A stretch of 64,000 nucleotides of DNA from Giesbergeria anulus (GCF_900111115.1 NZ_FOGD01000006.1:96897-160896); one strand, 5' to 3'; shown: positions 39,166 through 49,844, numbered from the stretch's first letter. A program made the numbers and translations. The notes: a model not told the origin generated them from the sequence alone.

Positions 39166-40131
39166 TTAGGACAGCCGCTGCACGCCGGGCAACTCGCACG
39201 CGTAGATGGCATTGCGCAAGGCGGCAATGGCTTCGTAGCGGGTAAAACTGCGCCGCCACACCAATACGACGCGGCGCATCGGCGGCGCGCTGCCGTCGCT
39301 CTCTTGCACAGGCAGATAGCGAATGTAGGTTTCATCGCTTTTGCGTCGGCGCACGGTGTTAATCAGTGCATCGCGCGGCACCGACATGCGAGGCACCAGC
39401 GTCACGCCCATGCCAGCGGCCACCATGTGCTTGATGGTTTCGAGCGAGGAGCCTTCAAACGACTTGCGAATGCCTTCGGCATTGCTAGAAAAGCGTGCAA
39501 ATTCTGGACACACTTCCAGCACATGGTCACGAAAGCAGTGGCCTGCGCCCAATAGCAGCATGGTTTCGTTGCGCAAGTCTTCGGCAGTGACGCTTTTGAC
39601 ACTGGCCAGTGGGTGGGTGCTGGGCACGGCGGCCATAAAAGGCTCGTCGTACAGGGGGGCCATGGCCAGCCCGGTGTCTGGAAACGGTTCGGCCAAAATA
39701 GCACAGTCGATCTCACCGGTGCGCAGCATTTCCAGCAGGCGCACAGTAAAGTTCTCTTGCAGTAGCAAGGGCATTTGGGACGTGCGCTCAATAGAGCGGC
39801 GCACCAATTCCGGCAGTAGGTAGGGGCCAATGGTGTAGATCACACCCAGCGTGAGAGCACCGGCCAGTGGGTCTTTGCCGCGCTTTGCAATCTCTTTGAT
39901 GGCGGCGGCCTGCTCTAGCACGCTTTGGGCTTGACGCACAATTTCCTCGCCCAGCTGCGTGACGGCCACTTCGCCCACGCTGCGCTCGAACAGTTTGACG
40001 TCCAGCTCCTCCTCTAGTTTTTTCACAGCTACCGACAGCGTGGGCTGGGAAACGTAACAGGCATCTGCTGCCTTGCCGAAGTGCTTTTCGCGCGCAACAG
40101 CAACGATGTATTTGAGTTCAGTCAGGGTCAT
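39166..40131 (-). CDS. oxyR: Hydrogen peroxide sensor OxyR (LysR family)
   Basis: OxyR activates peroxide defence genes when a disulphide forms. The 321-residue product has an N-terminal LysR helix-turn-helix (MTLTELKYIVAVAREKHFGKA, with SQPTLSVAVKKLEEEL) and the redox cysteines C199 and C208 in GAGHCFRDHVLEVCPE, at the same numbers as in E. coli. The ATG at 40131 gives the correct N-terminus; a longer upstream frame is rejected. It is followed by dps and divergent from htpG. Confidence 0.96.
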   Translation of the reverse strand: MTLTELKYIVAVAREKHFGKAADACYVSQPTLSVAVKKLEEELDVKLFERSVGEVAVTQLGEEIVRQAQSVLEQAAAIKEIAKRGKDPLAGALTLGVIYTIGPYLLPELVRRSIERTSQMPLLLQENFTVRLLEMLRTGEIDCAILAEPFPDTGLAMAPLYDEPFMAAVPSTHPLASVKSVTAEDLRNETMLLLGAGHCFRDHVLEVCPEFARFSSNAEGIRKSFEGSSLETIKHMVAAGMGVTLVPRMSVPRDALINTVRRRKSDETYIRYLPVQESDGSAPPMRRVVLVWRRSFTRYEAIAALRNAIYACELPGVQRLS

Positions 40132-40176
40132 AGCATCTATTGTGCGGTGGATATGCCATATTTTGCGCCCCTGAGG

Positions 40177-40183
40177 CTTGAAA
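40177..40183 (+). promoter_or_regulatory. Possible heat-shock -35 element upstream of htpG
   Basis: A perfect CTTGAAA, the sigma-32 -35 consensus, lies about 110 bases before the htpG ATG. The expected CCCCAT-like -10 is poorly matched (CCCACAAC at about 40196), so this is only a candidate. Confidence 0.3.
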
Positions 40184-40291
40184 CCCCAGTCAGCGCCCAC
40201 AACTGCACCGCTGCTGGCGCACCCCACCGGCCTATCAGGCGGGGGCGTATGTTTCTGCAAGTTGTATTTTGGTCTTTGAGAGAAAAACCCT

Positions 40292-42250
40292 ATGAGCAAA
40301 CAAACCCTGCACTTTCAGGCCGAAGTGGCCCAACTGTTGCATTTGGTCACACACTCGCTGTATTCGAACCAAGAAATTTTTCTGCGCGAGCTGGTCTCTA
40401 ACGCCTCGGATGCCTGCGACAAACTGCGCTTTGAAGCCCTGAACAACAACGCCCTGTACGAAGACGCGCCCAATCTGGAAGTGCGCGTGGCTTTTGACAA
40501 AGACGCCAAAACGCTGACCATCACCGACAACGGTATCGGCATGAGCGCGCAAGAGGCCATTGACCACCTGGGCACCATTGCCAAGAGCGGCACCAAAGAC
40601 TTTATGAGCCGCCTAGAGGCCGACAAAAAGGCCGACGCCAAAGAGCAAGGCCAACTGATCGGCCAATTTGGCGTAGGCTTTTACTCCGGCTTTATCGTGG
40701 CCGACAAAATCACCGTGGAATCGCGCCGGGCTGGTGTGCCCGCTGAAGAGGGCGTGCGCTGGATCAGCGGTGGCACCGGCGATTTTGAGGTGGAGGCCAT
40801 CACCCGCGCCCAACGCGGCACCAGCGTGATTTTGCATCTGCGCGCCGAAGCGGAAGAGTACCTGAACGCTTGGAAACTCAAATCCATCATCAACAAATAC
40901 TCTGACCACATCAGCCTGCCCATCGTGATGGAAAAGGAAGAGTGGAAAGAGGGCGAGAACGACCAACCCGGCGGCATGGTTAAAACCGGCGACTGGGAAA
41001 CCGTGAACAAGGCCAGCGCCCTATGGACACGCCCGAAAAAGGAAGTCACCGACGAGCAATACGCCGAGTTCTACAAGGCCATCAGCCACGATTTTGAAGC
41101 GCCGCTGACGTGGAGCCACAACCGCGTGGAAGGCAACACCGAATACACGCAACTGCTCTACATCCCGGCCAAGGCCCCATTTGACCTGTGGAACCGCGAC
41201 AAAAAGGCAGGCGTCAAGCTCTACGTCAAGCGCGTCTTTATCATGGACGAAGCCGAGGCCCTGCTGCCCACTTACCTGCGCTTTGTGAAAGGTGTGATCG
41301 ACTCGGCTGATCTGCCACTGAACGTGAGCCGCGAACTGCTGCAAGAAAGCCGCGATGTGCGCGCCATCCGCGAAGGCAGCACCAAGCGCGTGCTGTCCAT
41401 GCTCGAAGACTTGGCCAAGCACGATAAGCACACCGCCGCCGAAGGTGCCGATGGCGTGACCGACGTGGTCGATGCCGATGACAAGGCCAAAGAGGGCAAG
41501 TACAGCAAGTTCTACGCCGAATTTGGTGCCGTGCTCAAAGAAGGTCTGGGCGAAGACTTTGGCAACAAAGAACGCATTGCCAAGCTGCTGCGCTTTGCCA
41601 GCACCAGCAGCGACACCGCCAGCGTCAGCTTGGCCGACTACAAGGCGCGCATGAAAGAGGGCCAAGACGCCATCTACTACATCACCGCTGACAACTTGGC
41701 TGCCGCCAAAAACAGCCCACAACTCGAAGTGTTCAAGAAAAAGGGCATTGAAGTTTTGTTGATGGTGGATCGTGTGGACGAATGGGCGCTGAACTACCTG
41801 CAAGAGTTTGATGGCACACCGCTGCAAAGCGTGGCCAAGGGCGCGGTCGATCTGGGCAAGTTGCAAGACGAAACCGAGAAAAAAGCTGCTGAAGAAGCCG
41901 CCGAAGCCTTCAAGCCCGTGCTAGCCAAGCTCAAAGAAGCCCTGAAAGACAAGGCCGAAGACGTGCGCGTGACCATGCGCTTGGTGGATTCGCCCGCCTG
42001 CTTGGTGGTGCAAGACGATGGTATGAGCACGCAACTGGCGCGCATGCTGAAACAGGCTGGCCAGCAAGCGCCTGATTCCAAGCCAGTGCTGGAAGTCAAC
42101 CCTGAGCACCCACTGGTGAAGAAGCTCGACGGTAGCGTGCATTTCCACGACTTGGCGCACATTCTGTTTGACCAAGCCCTGCTGGCCGAAGGTGGTCTGC
42201 CCGAAGACCCCGCCGCCTACGTCAAGCGGGTCAACGCCCTGCTGGTGTAA
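40292..42250 (+). CDS. htpG: Chaperone protein HtpG (Hsp90)
   Basis: HtpG is the cytoplasmic Hsp90, an ATP-driven folding chaperone dimer. The 652-residue product has the GHKL ATPase motifs: [19 protein letters not shown] (residues about 23-41), ITDNGIGMS and [18 protein letters not shown], then the middle domain with [18 protein letters not shown] and a typical C-terminal dimerisation domain. The length (E. coli 624) is normal. It is monocistronic and ends at a strong two-way terminator. Confidence 0.98.
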   Translation: MSKQTLHFQAEVAQLLHLVTHSLYSNQEIFLRELVSNASDACDKLRFEALNNNALYEDAPNLEVRVAFDKDAKTLTITDNGIGMSAQEAIDHLGTIAKSGTKDFMSRLEADKKADAKEQGQLIGQFGVGFYSGFIVADKITVESRRAGVPAEEGVRWISGGTGDFEVEAITRAQRGTSVILHLRAEAEEYLNAWKLKSIINKYSDHISLPIVMEKEEWKEGENDQPGGMVKTGDWETVNKASALWTRPKKEVTDEQYAEFYKAISHDFEAPLTWSHNRVEGNTEYTQLLYIPAKAPFDLWNRDKKAGVKLYVKRVFIMDEAEALLPTYLRFVKGVIDSADLPLNVSRELLQESRDVRAIREGSTKRVLSMLEDLAKHDKHTAAEGADGVTDVVDADDKAKEGKYSKFYAEFGAVLKEGLGEDFGNKERIAKLLRFASTSSDTASVSLADYKARMKEGQDAIYYITADNLAAAKNSPQLEVFKKKGIEVLLMVDRVDEWALNYLQEFDGTPLQSVAKGAVDLGKLQDETEKKAAEEAAEAFKPVLAKLKEALKDKAEDVRVTMRLVDSPACLVVQDDGMSTQLARMLKQAGQQAPDSKPVLEVNPEHPLVKKLDGSVHFHDLAHILFDQALLAEGGLPEDPAAYVKRVNALLV

Positions 42251-42260
42251 ATACCTTGCC

Positions 42261-42280
42261 GCCCGGTGAACCTACCGGGC
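42261..42280 (+). terminator. First hairpin after htpG
   Basis: GCCCGGT (42261-42267) and ACCGGGC (42274-42280) form a 7-base-pair stem with a six-base loop ten bases past the htpG stop. No T-run follows directly. It precedes the main terminator and may aid termination or stabilise the mRNA end. Confidence 0.45.
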
Positions 42281-42284
42281 TTGC

Positions 42285-42312
42285 AAAAAAACCGGCTTTA
42301 AGCCGGTTTTTT
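42285..42312. terminator. Bidirectional terminator between htpG and nrdJ
   Basis: An A-run joins ACCGGCTT to its complement AAGCCGGT and then a T-run, so the hairpin with flanking A and T tracts works on both strands. It separates the converging ends of htpG (+) and nrdJ (-). Confidence 0.92.
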
Positions 42313-42330
42313 GATGGGCGCTTGGTTTTT

Positions 42331-44790
42331 TTAACCGCAGGTGCCTAGGTGGCCACACTGGGTACAGTAGTCACAGCCATCTTTACGGATGACGGCATGG
42401 GCACCGCATTCACCGCATTTTTTGCCTGCCATCACCGGCGGTGCTGCTGGTGCCAAAGCCGCCGGTTCGGCTTGGGGCAAAGTCGCGGCCCCTTGCTGGC
42501 GCAGCTTAGCGCGGCGGGCCAGAATGTTCTGGATAGCGTAGGCCACGGCGGCCACTTCGGAGTCGTGCCACATCGGCACTTGCGTGCCATCGGCCTTTTG
42601 GTGTGTACCCAAGCGCACCGGGCCACGATCCCACACCACCTTGCGCATATCGCTCAGGGCGCGCTCCAAAAAGCCCCCACGGGCTGCCAACGAGAGCAGG
42701 CGCATACTGGAAGTCATCCACTGTTGCGATTCGCTGCTCTGGCCTACGGGCATAAAAAACTCAATGGCCCGGTCTACCGTGCCGGTGCCTTCGGCATTGG
42801 GCACAGGCAGGAACGACACCACCAGATAGAGGCGCTTTTTGCCTTCTTGCGTCCAGTATTCGACCTTTTCTGCCACAGCAGACAGGGCACCCTTAGGGCG
42901 GCTTTCGATCACCGTGCGCATCGGATCAATCGAAGCGGTGTTGGTCTCAGTGGCAGCACTGGCCGCGCCGCTGCTGGTGGGGGCTGTGGTGCTGTGTACC
43001 TCTAGCACCGAACCCAGGATGTTGTTCGGACGATAGGTAGCCAACCCTTTCAGGCGGGCACGCCATGCTTGCAGGTACAGGCCCTTGAAGTCATCGTAAG
43101 GATAGTCAGCGGGAATGTTGACCGTTTTGGAAATGGCCGTATCCACAAAGGGCTGCACTGCCTCCATCATGGCGATGTGGTCGCCCGCCGACATCTCTAG
43201 CGCCGAGACAAAATACTCTGGCAGCTTGTTCACGTCACCGCCCAACTCGCGGTACAAGCGCCAAGCGTGGTCTTCTACCGCATATTCCAAGGTGCTGCCG
43301 TCGGCTTCGCGCTTTTTGCGCTTGTACATCCAAGAAAACGGCGGTTCGATCCCGTTAGAGGCGTTGTCGGCAAAAGCCAAGCTGACGGTGCCGGTGGGCG
43401 CAATCGACAGCAAGTGGCTGTTGCGGATGCCGTGTTTGCGGATGTCTTTTTGCAGCGCGGCGGGCAGGCGGCTGGCAAAGGTGCCGGGGGCCAAATAACC
43501 CTCGGCATTGAACTGGGGAAACACGCCTTTTTCGCGTGCCAGCGCCACCGAGGCAGCATAGGCGGCATTGCGCATGCGTTCGGCAATTTGCGCTGCCATC
43601 GCCCGGCCCTCTGGAGCGTCGTAGCGCAGGCACAGCATGGCCAACGTGTTACCCATGCCGGTAAAGCCGACACCAATGCGCCGCTTGGCGTGGGCTTCGT
43701 CCCGCTGCTGGGGCAGGGGCCAGAAAGTCACGTCCAGCACATTGTCCAGCGCCCGCACTTGCAGAGCCACCGACTTCTCAAAGGCATCAAAATCAAAGCT
43801 CGGAGCGCCATCAAAGCCAAACGGGCTGCGCACAAAATGGGTCAGGATGATGGGGCCGAGATCGCAGCAGCCATAAGACGGCAAGGGCTGCTCACCGCAC
43901 GGGTTGGTGGCGGCAATGGTTTCGCAATAGTGCAGGTTGTTGTCGGTATTGATGTGGTCTAAGAACAAGATGCCCGGCTCGGCAAAGTCATAGGCCGACT
44001 TCATGATGGTGTCCCACAAATCGCGGGCCTGCACGGTTTGGTAAACCCACAAGCTATCGTCGCGCTGGTAAGCACCTTCGGCCAGCGCCGTGACACCGGG
44101 GGAGGCCTTGTGTACCAGCTCCCAAGGCTGGTCGTTCTGCACCGCCTCAATAAAGGCATCACTGACGCCGACCGAGACATTAAAGTTGTTCCAGCGCCCC
44201 GGCGTGCGCTTGGCGGTAATAAAATCGAACACATCGGGGTGGTCGATACGCAACACACCCATTTGCGCGCCTCGGCGCGCACCAGCGCTCTCTACCGTGG
44301 AGCAGGACTGGTCAAAAACATTGATGTAGCTGCACGGGCCAGACGCCATAGAGTGCGTGCCCTTGACTTCTGCACCACGCGGGCGGATGCGCGAGAAATC
44401 GTAGCCGACACCACCGCCCCGGCGCATGGTTTCGGCGGCTTCGCGCAGGGCTTCGTAAATACCGGGAAAGCCTTCATCGTCCATGCCTTGGATGCAGTCG
44501 CCCACTGGCTGGACAAAGCAATTGATAAGGGTGGCTTGGATGTCGGTGCCCGCTGCACTCATGATGCGCCCGGCCCCAATGGCACCAGCGTGCAGGTTCG
44601 CCAAAAACAGGGCTTCGTATTGTTCGCGCAGCTCCGGCTTTTCGACGCTGGCCAAAGAACGGGCCACGCGGCGAAACAGGTCTTCGGCGCTGGTCTCCCC
44701 GGCCTTGAGGTATTTTTCCTTGAGCACGTCCAGACTAATGGGCTGGGTAGCCGTAACGTCCTGCGCGCGGCCGAGGTTTTCGCGTTTCAT
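42331..44790 (-). CDS. nrdJ: Adenosylcobalamin-dependent (class II) ribonucleotide reductase
   Basis: NrdJ makes deoxyribonucleotides using coenzyme B12 and works with or without oxygen. The 819-residue product has [10 protein letters not shown] near residue 95 (active-site cysteine), the N-x-C-x-E motif in [19 protein letters not shown], and [16 protein letters not shown], all typical. The C-terminal tail ends in a zinc-ribbon-like [18 protein letters not shown] with [11 protein letters not shown], which probably re-reduces the active site. It is single-chain and needs no NrdB. No cobalamin riboswitch is apparent in the 130 bases upstream. Confidence 0.97.
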   Translation of the reverse strand: MKRENLGRAQDVTATQPISLDVLKEKYLKAGETSAEDLFRRVARSLASVEKPELREQYEALFLANLHAGAIGAGRIMSAAGTDIQATLINCFVQPVGDCIQGMDDEGFPGIYEALREAAETMRRGGGVGYDFSRIRPRGAEVKGTHSMASGPCSYINVFDQSCSTVESAGARRGAQMGVLRIDHPDVFDFITAKRTPGRWNNFNVSVGVSDAFIEAVQNDQPWELVHKASPGVTALAEGAYQRDDSLWVYQTVQARDLWDTIMKSAYDFAEPGILFLDHINTDNNLHYCETIAATNPCGEQPLPSYGCCDLGPIILTHFVRSPFGFDGAPSFDFDAFEKSVALQVRALDNVLDVTFWPLPQQRDEAHAKRRIGVGFTGMGNTLAMLCLRYDAPEGRAMAAQIAERMRNAAYAASVALAREKGVFPQFNAEGYLAPGTFASRLPAALQKDIRKHGIRNSHLLSIAPTGTVSLAFADNASNGIEPPFSWMYKRKKREADGSTLEYAVEDHAWRLYRELGGDVNKLPEYFVSALEMSAGDHIAMMEAVQPFVDTAISKTVNIPADYPYDDFKGLYLQAWRARLKGLATYRPNNILGSVLEVHSTTAPTSSGAASAATETNTASIDPMRTVIESRPKGALSAVAEKVEYWTQEGKKRLYLVVSFLPVPNAEGTGTVDRAIEFFMPVGQSSESQQWMTSSMRLLSLAARGGFLERALSDMRKVVWDRGPVRLGTHQKADGTQVPMWHDSEVAAVAYAIQNILARRAKLRQQGAATLPQAEPAALAPAAPPVMAGKKCGECGAHAVIRKDGCDYCTQCGHLGTCG

Positions 44791-44855
44791 GGGGAATCCT
44801 GAAAAGTTGTGGCCTCCATTTGAGAAGGCAGAAGGCTAGAAGGGCGTGTTTTTTT

Positions 44856-44903
44856 CGTGGCGCGAGCCACGTCCGTCCGACATGGGCAGCAAGACCCACG
44901 GAC
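44856..44903. other. Two hairpins between the GGDEF-EAL gene and nrdJ
   Basis: CGTGGC-GCGA-GCCACG (44856-44871) is a perfect stem with a GNRA-type loop on the plus strand. Next to it GTCCGT (44871-44876) pairs with ACGGAC (44898-44903), with a possible inner TGGG/CCCA stem. On the minus strand no T-run follows, so these are not classical terminators. They may form a leader structure before nrdJ. Confidence 0.4.
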
Positions 44904-44920
44904 AAATAAAGAGACTTGGA

Positions 44921-47623
44921 TTATCCCATTGCAACAAAACCCACGTCGGCAGTGGTTGGCGCTGCCGCAGCGGCCAAAGCCTGCTTTTGCAGCAGCAGGG
45001 CAAAGTCTGCCGCTGGTAGCGGACGACTGAGCAAATAGCCTTGGTAACTGTCGCAGCCGCGCTCCACCAGAAAAGCCAGTTGTTCCTGCGTCTCGACGCC
45101 TTCGGCCAGCACTTTGAGCGCCATGCTGTGCCCCATCGCAATGATGGCAGCACTGATAGCCATGTCATCACAATGGTGGGGAATGTCACGGATAAAGCTC
45201 TGGTCGATTTTGAGCACGTCAATCGGAAAGCGCTTGAGATGGGCCAAGGAAGAGTAGCCAGTGCCAAAATCATCGACTGCCAAGTGCAAACCCAAACCCT
45301 GCAAGCCCTCCAGCACCTTGAGCACTTCTTCAAAGCGTTCAGCCAAGGCACTTTCGGTAATTTCCAGCTCCAATTGGCTGGCCGGAAAACCCGTCTCGGC
45401 CAGCGCTGTGCGGGTAGATGCCACCAAATCGGTGAGCTGAAACTGCCGGGGTGAAACATTCACCGCCAAGGTGATGGCGGGCAAACCGGCATCTAACCAG
45501 CGCTGCCCTTGCTGGCAAACTTGGCGCAACACCCACTCGCCCAATGGCCCGATCAGCCCAGAAGACTCAGCCACCGGAATAAAGCGGGCTGGAGAGATGG
45601 CACCTTCTTGCGGATCGTTCCAGCGCAGCAAGGCTTCGGCACCAATGATGCGGCCCGTGGCAATGTCTGCTTGTGGCTGGTAGTGCAGTTGCAATTGCTC
45701 TTGGGCCAGCGCTTGGCGCAAGCGCGACTCTAGCTCTAAGCGCTCGCGGGCGGCAGTAGTCATCTCTTCGGCAAAAAAGCACAAAGCACCCCTGCCCCGT
45801 GCTTTGGCACCGTAAACGGCGGCATGGGCACCTTGCAACAATAACTCGGCACTGTTGGCATGTTGCGGGAACAAACAGATACCGACACTGGCCCCCACCA
45901 CCACCTCTAACCCCTGTGGGGAGTACCAAGGCTGGCTCACGGCTGCGAGCAGGTGCCGGGCCACGGCTGCGGCACCATCGGCATGGCGCATATTACGTGC
46001 TACCACGGCCAACTCATCACCAGCCAACCGCCCCAGCAAATCGCCGGGGCGCAGGGCGGCACGCACTTGCTGCGCCAAATGTTGCAGCACTTTGTCGCCC
46101 ACGCCGTGACCATAGCTGTCGTTGACATCCTTGAAGCGGTCGAGGTTGATGAGCAAGACGGCCAGGTGCTCGCCGCTGGCTTGGGCTTGCGTGACGGCAC
46201 CTTCGAGTTGCTGACCAAACCAGACACGGTTGGACAGGCCGGTCAGGGCGTCGCGGTGGGCAAGGTATTCAAGGCGCTCTTGCTGCGCCTTGGCTTCGGA
46301 GATGTCAGAAAAAATACAGACGTAATGGCTGATTTTTCCGGTCTCATCGCGCACGGCACTTAAAGACATGTGCTCTGGAAAGATCTCACCATTTTTGCGT
46401 CGATTCCAGATTTCCCCTTGCCAGTGGCCCGTGCGGTGCATGGTGTTCCACATGGTCTGGTAAAAATCTTGGTCGTGGCGATCTGATTTGAATTCGCGTG
46501 GGGTTTTGCCCAGCAGCTCGTCTTCGGTATAACCCAGCACCCGTGTAAAAGCTGCATTGACAGACAAAATCCGGTTTTGTGCATCTGTGACCACCACCCC
46601 CTCTTGGGTGTTGTCCACCACAGTAGAGGCCAGACGCTGGCGCTCTTGGGCGGCATGGACAGTACTCAGATCAGTGAGGATGCCGGAAAAGCGCTCAGGC
46701 TGACCTGCGGCGTCAAGGTGGCGTTGACCACGCACCATAAAATGGTGTTCGACGCCATCAAAACAACGCAAACGCAGGTTTTGCTGAAACGGCTGGCCCG
46801 TGGCAATGGCCAAGCGCACAGCGGCCAGCACCTGCTTGCGCTCTTGCCGGTGCAGGCGGGTGCGCAAGTGAAAATCTTGCACAAAATGGCTGCCTTGGTA
46901 GCGCAACAGGCGCTCTAAACTGAGGGAGACCGTACCCTGACCGGCACGCAAATCCCAGTCCCACAGACCACTGCCACTCCCCTCCAAAGCCAAGTGCAGG
47001 CGGGCTTCACTGCGCTCTAGGGCAGCCCGTGCTGCATGGGCATCACTGATGTCTTGCACCACACAAATTAGGTGGGCAGGCTCTGCGGCAGCGCGTGGCA
47101 CCAAGGTGACCGTACATACCACCGGAATGATGGCCCCAGTGTCAAACCGACGGCACTGGCGCTCGCCCCGGTAGTGGTCAATCTCGCCAGCCAGCAGGCG
47201 CTCGCGCTGGCGCTCGCTCCAGTGGGTATCGGGCGGTTGCACTACGGCGCGAAACTGGTGCTGACACAACCCTTCTAAAGACATGCCGGTCAACTCGGAC
47301 ATGCGCTCGTTGGCCCACAAGATTTGGCCATTGCTATCGGCGCGCACAATGCCCACCGGGGCATGGTCCAAAATCAGCGCCGTGCGCCGAAAAGCGCGTG
47401 TGCGGGCACGGTCGCTGCGCCGCAACAACCACCAAGTAACGCCCCCAGTCACCAAAACGTACACACTGTCGGCCAAGATATTGTAGAGGGCACTTTGTTC
47501 AGGATCAGTGGCCCAGCTGACCAAAAAATGGTTGATGCCCAGCACCCAGCCAGCGCCCACAGCAAAGTACAGCAGCAGACCATGCACTGCTCTTTTGCCT
47601 CCAGATTCACGGCTTTTGTTCAT
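44921..47623 (-). CDS. Membrane PAS-GGDEF-EAL protein (c-di-GMP turnover)
   Basis: The 900-residue product has two N-terminal membrane helices (about residues 14-36 and 48-66), three PAS domains (about 80-190, 205-320, 330-445), a GGDEF domain (about 455-620) and an EAL domain (about 630-885). The GGDEF signature is altered to AGDEL, so cyclase activity is doubtful. The EAL domain looks complete: GAEALLRW, ITESALAE, VDDFGTGYSSL, DVLKIDQSFI and VLAEGVET are all present, so it is probably a c-di-GMP phosphodiesterase. The ATG at 47623 was chosen; a TTG codon just precedes it. Confidence 0.93.
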   Translation of the reverse strand: MNKSRESGGKRAVHGLLLYFAVGAGWVLGINHFLVSWATDPEQSALYNILADSVYVLVTGGVTWWLLRRSDRARTRAFRRTALILDHAPVGIVRADSNGQILWANERMSELTGMSLEGLCQHQFRAVVQPPDTHWSERQRERLLAGEIDHYRGERQCRRFDTGAIIPVVCTVTLVPRAAAEPAHLICVVQDISDAHAARAALERSEARLHLALEGSGSGLWDWDLRAGQGTVSLSLERLLRYQGSHFVQDFHLRTRLHRQERKQVLAAVRLAIATGQPFQQNLRLRCFDGVEHHFMVRGQRHLDAAGQPERFSGILTDLSTVHAAQERQRLASTVVDNTQEGVVVTDAQNRILSVNAAFTRVLGYTEDELLGKTPREFKSDRHDQDFYQTMWNTMHRTGHWQGEIWNRRKNGEIFPEHMSLSAVRDETGKISHYVCIFSDISEAKAQQERLEYLAHRDALTGLSNRVWFGQQLEGAVTQAQASGEHLAVLLINLDRFKDVNDSYGHGVGDKVLQHLAQQVRAALRPGDLLGRLAGDELAVVARNMRHADGAAAVARHLLAAVSQPWYSPQGLEVVVGASVGICLFPQHANSAELLLQGAHAAVYGAKARGRGALCFFAEEMTTAARERLELESRLRQALAQEQLQLHYQPQADIATGRIIGAEALLRWNDPQEGAISPARFIPVAESSGLIGPLGEWVLRQVCQQGQRWLDAGLPAITLAVNVSPRQFQLTDLVASTRTALAETGFPASQLELEITESALAERFEEVLKVLEGLQGLGLHLAVDDFGTGYSSLAHLKRFPIDVLKIDQSFIRDIPHHCDDMAISAAIIAMGHSMALKVLAEGVETQEQLAFLVERGCDSYQGYLLSRPLPAADFALLLQKQALAAAAAPTTADVGFVAMG

Positions 47624-47678
47624 CAATCATCCCATTGCGCCCTTGTTTACCGGGCCATGCTGCGACAATCGTGTCGCT

Positions 47679-48527
47679 ATGACCCAAGCCTACGTTCTCA
47701 CTCTTTCATGCCCCGACCGATTGGGGCTAGTACATGCTGTTTCGGGCTTTTTGCTCGAGCACGGTGGCAACATCGAAGAAGCGGCCCAGTACAACGACTC
47801 TGCCACTGGCCTGTTTTTTATGCGGGTGCAGTTTGCCTGTGCCCAGCATGACCATGCCACCTTGTCCGAGCACATGGCCAGCTTTGCCCAAGCGCACCAA
47901 ATGCACTGGGGCCTGCACGCCACAGCGCAACCCATGCCCACGGCACTTTTGGTCAGCCGCGAAGGCCACTGCCTTAACGATTTGCTGTTTCGCTGGAAAT
48001 CGGGGCTGTTGCCCATTGATATCCGCGCCATCATCAGCAACCACCGCGACTTCTACCAACTTGCCGCCAGCTACAACGTTCCTTTCCACCATATTCCAGT
48101 TACTGCTGCTACCAAAGCCCAGGCCGAGGCTCGGCAGTACGAAATCATCCAGGCCGAGGGGGCCGAGCTGGTGGTGCTCGCACGCTACATGCAGGTGCTG
48201 TCGGATGATTTTTGTACCAAGCTGGCAGGCCGTGCCATCAACATTCACCACAGCTTTTTGCCCAGCTTCAAAGGAGCCAAACCCTACTATCAGGCCCACG
48301 ACCGGGGTGTCAAGCTGATTGGTGCGACGGCCCATTATGTGACGGCTGATCTGGACGAAGGCCCGATTATCGAACAAGATGTTACACGTGCTGACCATAC
48401 GGACACCGTGGAAACACTGACAGCACGTGGCCGCGACACCGAAAGCCAGGTGCTGGCACGGGCAGTGAAGTGGCACAGCGAGCACCGCGTGCTGCTCAAT
48501 GGTCACAAAACAGTGATTTTTCGCTAA
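47679..48527 (+). CDS. purU: Formyltetrahydrofolate deformylase
   Basis: PurU hydrolyses 10-formyl-tetrahydrofolate to tetrahydrofolate and formate. The 282-residue product has an N-terminal ACT domain (about 1-80, starting MTQAYVLTLSCPDRLGLVHAV) and a C-terminal formyltransferase-like domain with HHSFLPSFKGAKPYYQA and the catalytic DLDEGPIIEQ. The ATG at 47679 begins the ACT domain directly; an upstream open frame overlaps the divergent gene and is not used. The formate can feed PurT, also in this window. Confidence 0.96.
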   Translation: MTQAYVLTLSCPDRLGLVHAVSGFLLEHGGNIEEAAQYNDSATGLFFMRVQFACAQHDHATLSEHMASFAQAHQMHWGLHATAQPMPTALLVSREGHCLNDLLFRWKSGLLPIDIRAIISNHRDFYQLAASYNVPFHHIPVTAATKAQAEARQYEIIQAEGAELVVLARYMQVLSDDFCTKLAGRAINIHHSFLPSFKGAKPYYQAHDRGVKLIGATAHYVTADLDEGPIIEQDVTRADHTDTVETLTARGRDTESQVLARAVKWHSEHRVLLNGHKTVIFR

Positions 48528-48541
48528 GGGCGGGCAGGCAT

Positions 48542-49828
48542 CTATGGCGCTGCCAGCGCCAGCCAAATAGCCGGGGCATGGGACAGGCCAAACAAGACCA
48601 GCCCAATCAGGCCGCCAACGATGGTGCCATTGATACGGATGTATTGCAGGTCTTTGCCGATGTTCAGCTCAATCAGGTGTGCCATATCTTGGGCATCCCA
48701 GCGCTGCACGGTGTCTTGGATGTGCTGCGCCACAAACTGCGACACCTCCGGCGCTAGGGCCTGCGCCCATTGCTGTAGCCGCTCGTTCAGGGCTTGGCGC
48801 AGGGCAGCGTCTTGCGCCAGCGCTTGGCCCAGCCACAAACCCATGCTGCGCACATGGCGCGCTAGGGCCGATTGTTCATTGGCTAAATCACGTTGCAGGC
48901 TGGTGCGCAAGCCCTGCCAGAGTTCTTGTACATAGTGGCCCAAGGTAGGATTGGTTTGCAAGTAGCGGCGCACCTGCTCGCCTTTTTGTGCCCACACCGG
49001 ATCATTTTGCAGCCGGGTAATAAACAGTTGCACGGCGGCATCAAACTTATCGCGCAGTTGGTGCTGTGGGTTGTGTGCTACTTCGGCCAGCAACCCTTCC
49101 AACGCATTGGCTACCATCACTGCACCTTGGTCACTGAGCCAGTCGGTGGGCAACATTTTTTCTTTGAGCGGGTGCTCTTTTTTCAGCCAGTGGACGATGG
49201 TGCGGGCTATCAGGCTGCGGGTATCCGCGTTTTGTAGCACGCTCATCAATTGCGCCAGTGCCTCATTAAGCAAGGCTTGGTGGCGGCCTTGGTAGGTCAG
49301 GGCCTCTAGCACCTTGGCCAAAGATTGGCTCAAATCCATGCGCCCCAACAAGGCCCGCGCCGCTTTGCGGATCAAGTGCTCTACCTGCCGATCTTGCACC
49401 ACCTCCAGCGCTGCGGCCACCATACGCACCACCTGCTGGCTCAAATGGCGGGCGTTGTCTGGCAACAACAGCCACTGCGCCATACGCTCAACCAGATCAT
49501 GGCGGCGCAGCAGGCCCACCAGCGAGGCCGGATCAAGAAAACGGTCGCGCACAAAAGTCGCCAGGTTCTCGCCAATGCGGTCTTTGTTGCGCGGAATGAT
49601 GGCCGTGTGCCGCCCGATGAGTGGAATGGGCACCCGGTGAAACAGTGCCCGCACCGCAAACCAATCGGCCAACGCCCCAACCATGGCCGCCTCTGCTGTA
49701 GCTTGTAGTGCATCCATCCACAGGCCACGCGGCAGCACACTGCTCACAATAAACACTGCCGTCACCAGCAACAACAAACCCAGCGCTTGGCGCTTCGCGC
49801 GCTGCAAAGCCGCAGCTTGTGCGCTCAT
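48542..49828 (-). CDS. DUF445 family membrane protein (YjiN-like)
   Basis: The 428-residue product belongs to the DUF445 family (YjiN of E. coli), whose function is not established. An N-terminal hydrophobic helix (about residues 15-37) is followed by EAAMVGALADWFAVRALFHRVPIP and GRHTAIIPRNKDRIGENLA, the family signature, and there is a hydrophobic stretch at the C-terminus (GTIVGGLIGLVLFGL). The long middle region is helical. It converges on purU with 14 bases between stops and ends close to DUF3567. Confidence 0.9.
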   Translation of the reverse strand: MSAQAAALQRAKRQALGLLLLVTAVFIVSSVLPRGLWMDALQATAEAAMVGALADWFAVRALFHRVPIPLIGRHTAIIPRNKDRIGENLATFVRDRFLDPASLVGLLRRHDLVERMAQWLLLPDNARHLSQQVVRMVAAALEVVQDRQVEHLIRKAARALLGRMDLSQSLAKVLEALTYQGRHQALLNEALAQLMSVLQNADTRSLIARTIVHWLKKEHPLKEKMLPTDWLSDQGAVMVANALEGLLAEVAHNPQHQLRDKFDAAVQLFITRLQNDPVWAQKGEQVRRYLQTNPTLGHYVQELWQGLRTSLQRDLANEQSALARHVRSMGLWLGQALAQDAALRQALNERLQQWAQALAPEVSQFVAQHIQDTVQRWDAQDMAHLIELNIGKDLQYIRINGTIVGGLIGLVLFGLSHAPAIWLALAAP

Positions 49829-49844
49829 GCCAACAACGACGGCA

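Noticed and set aside
44791..44920. Cobalamin riboswitch before nrdJ
   Set aside because: The interval is too short for the standard element and no B12-box-like sequence was recognised; only simple hairpins are seen.
47508..47678. Upstream extension of purU
   Set aside because: It overlaps the start of the divergent PAS-GGDEF-EAL gene and the ACT domain begins at 47679.
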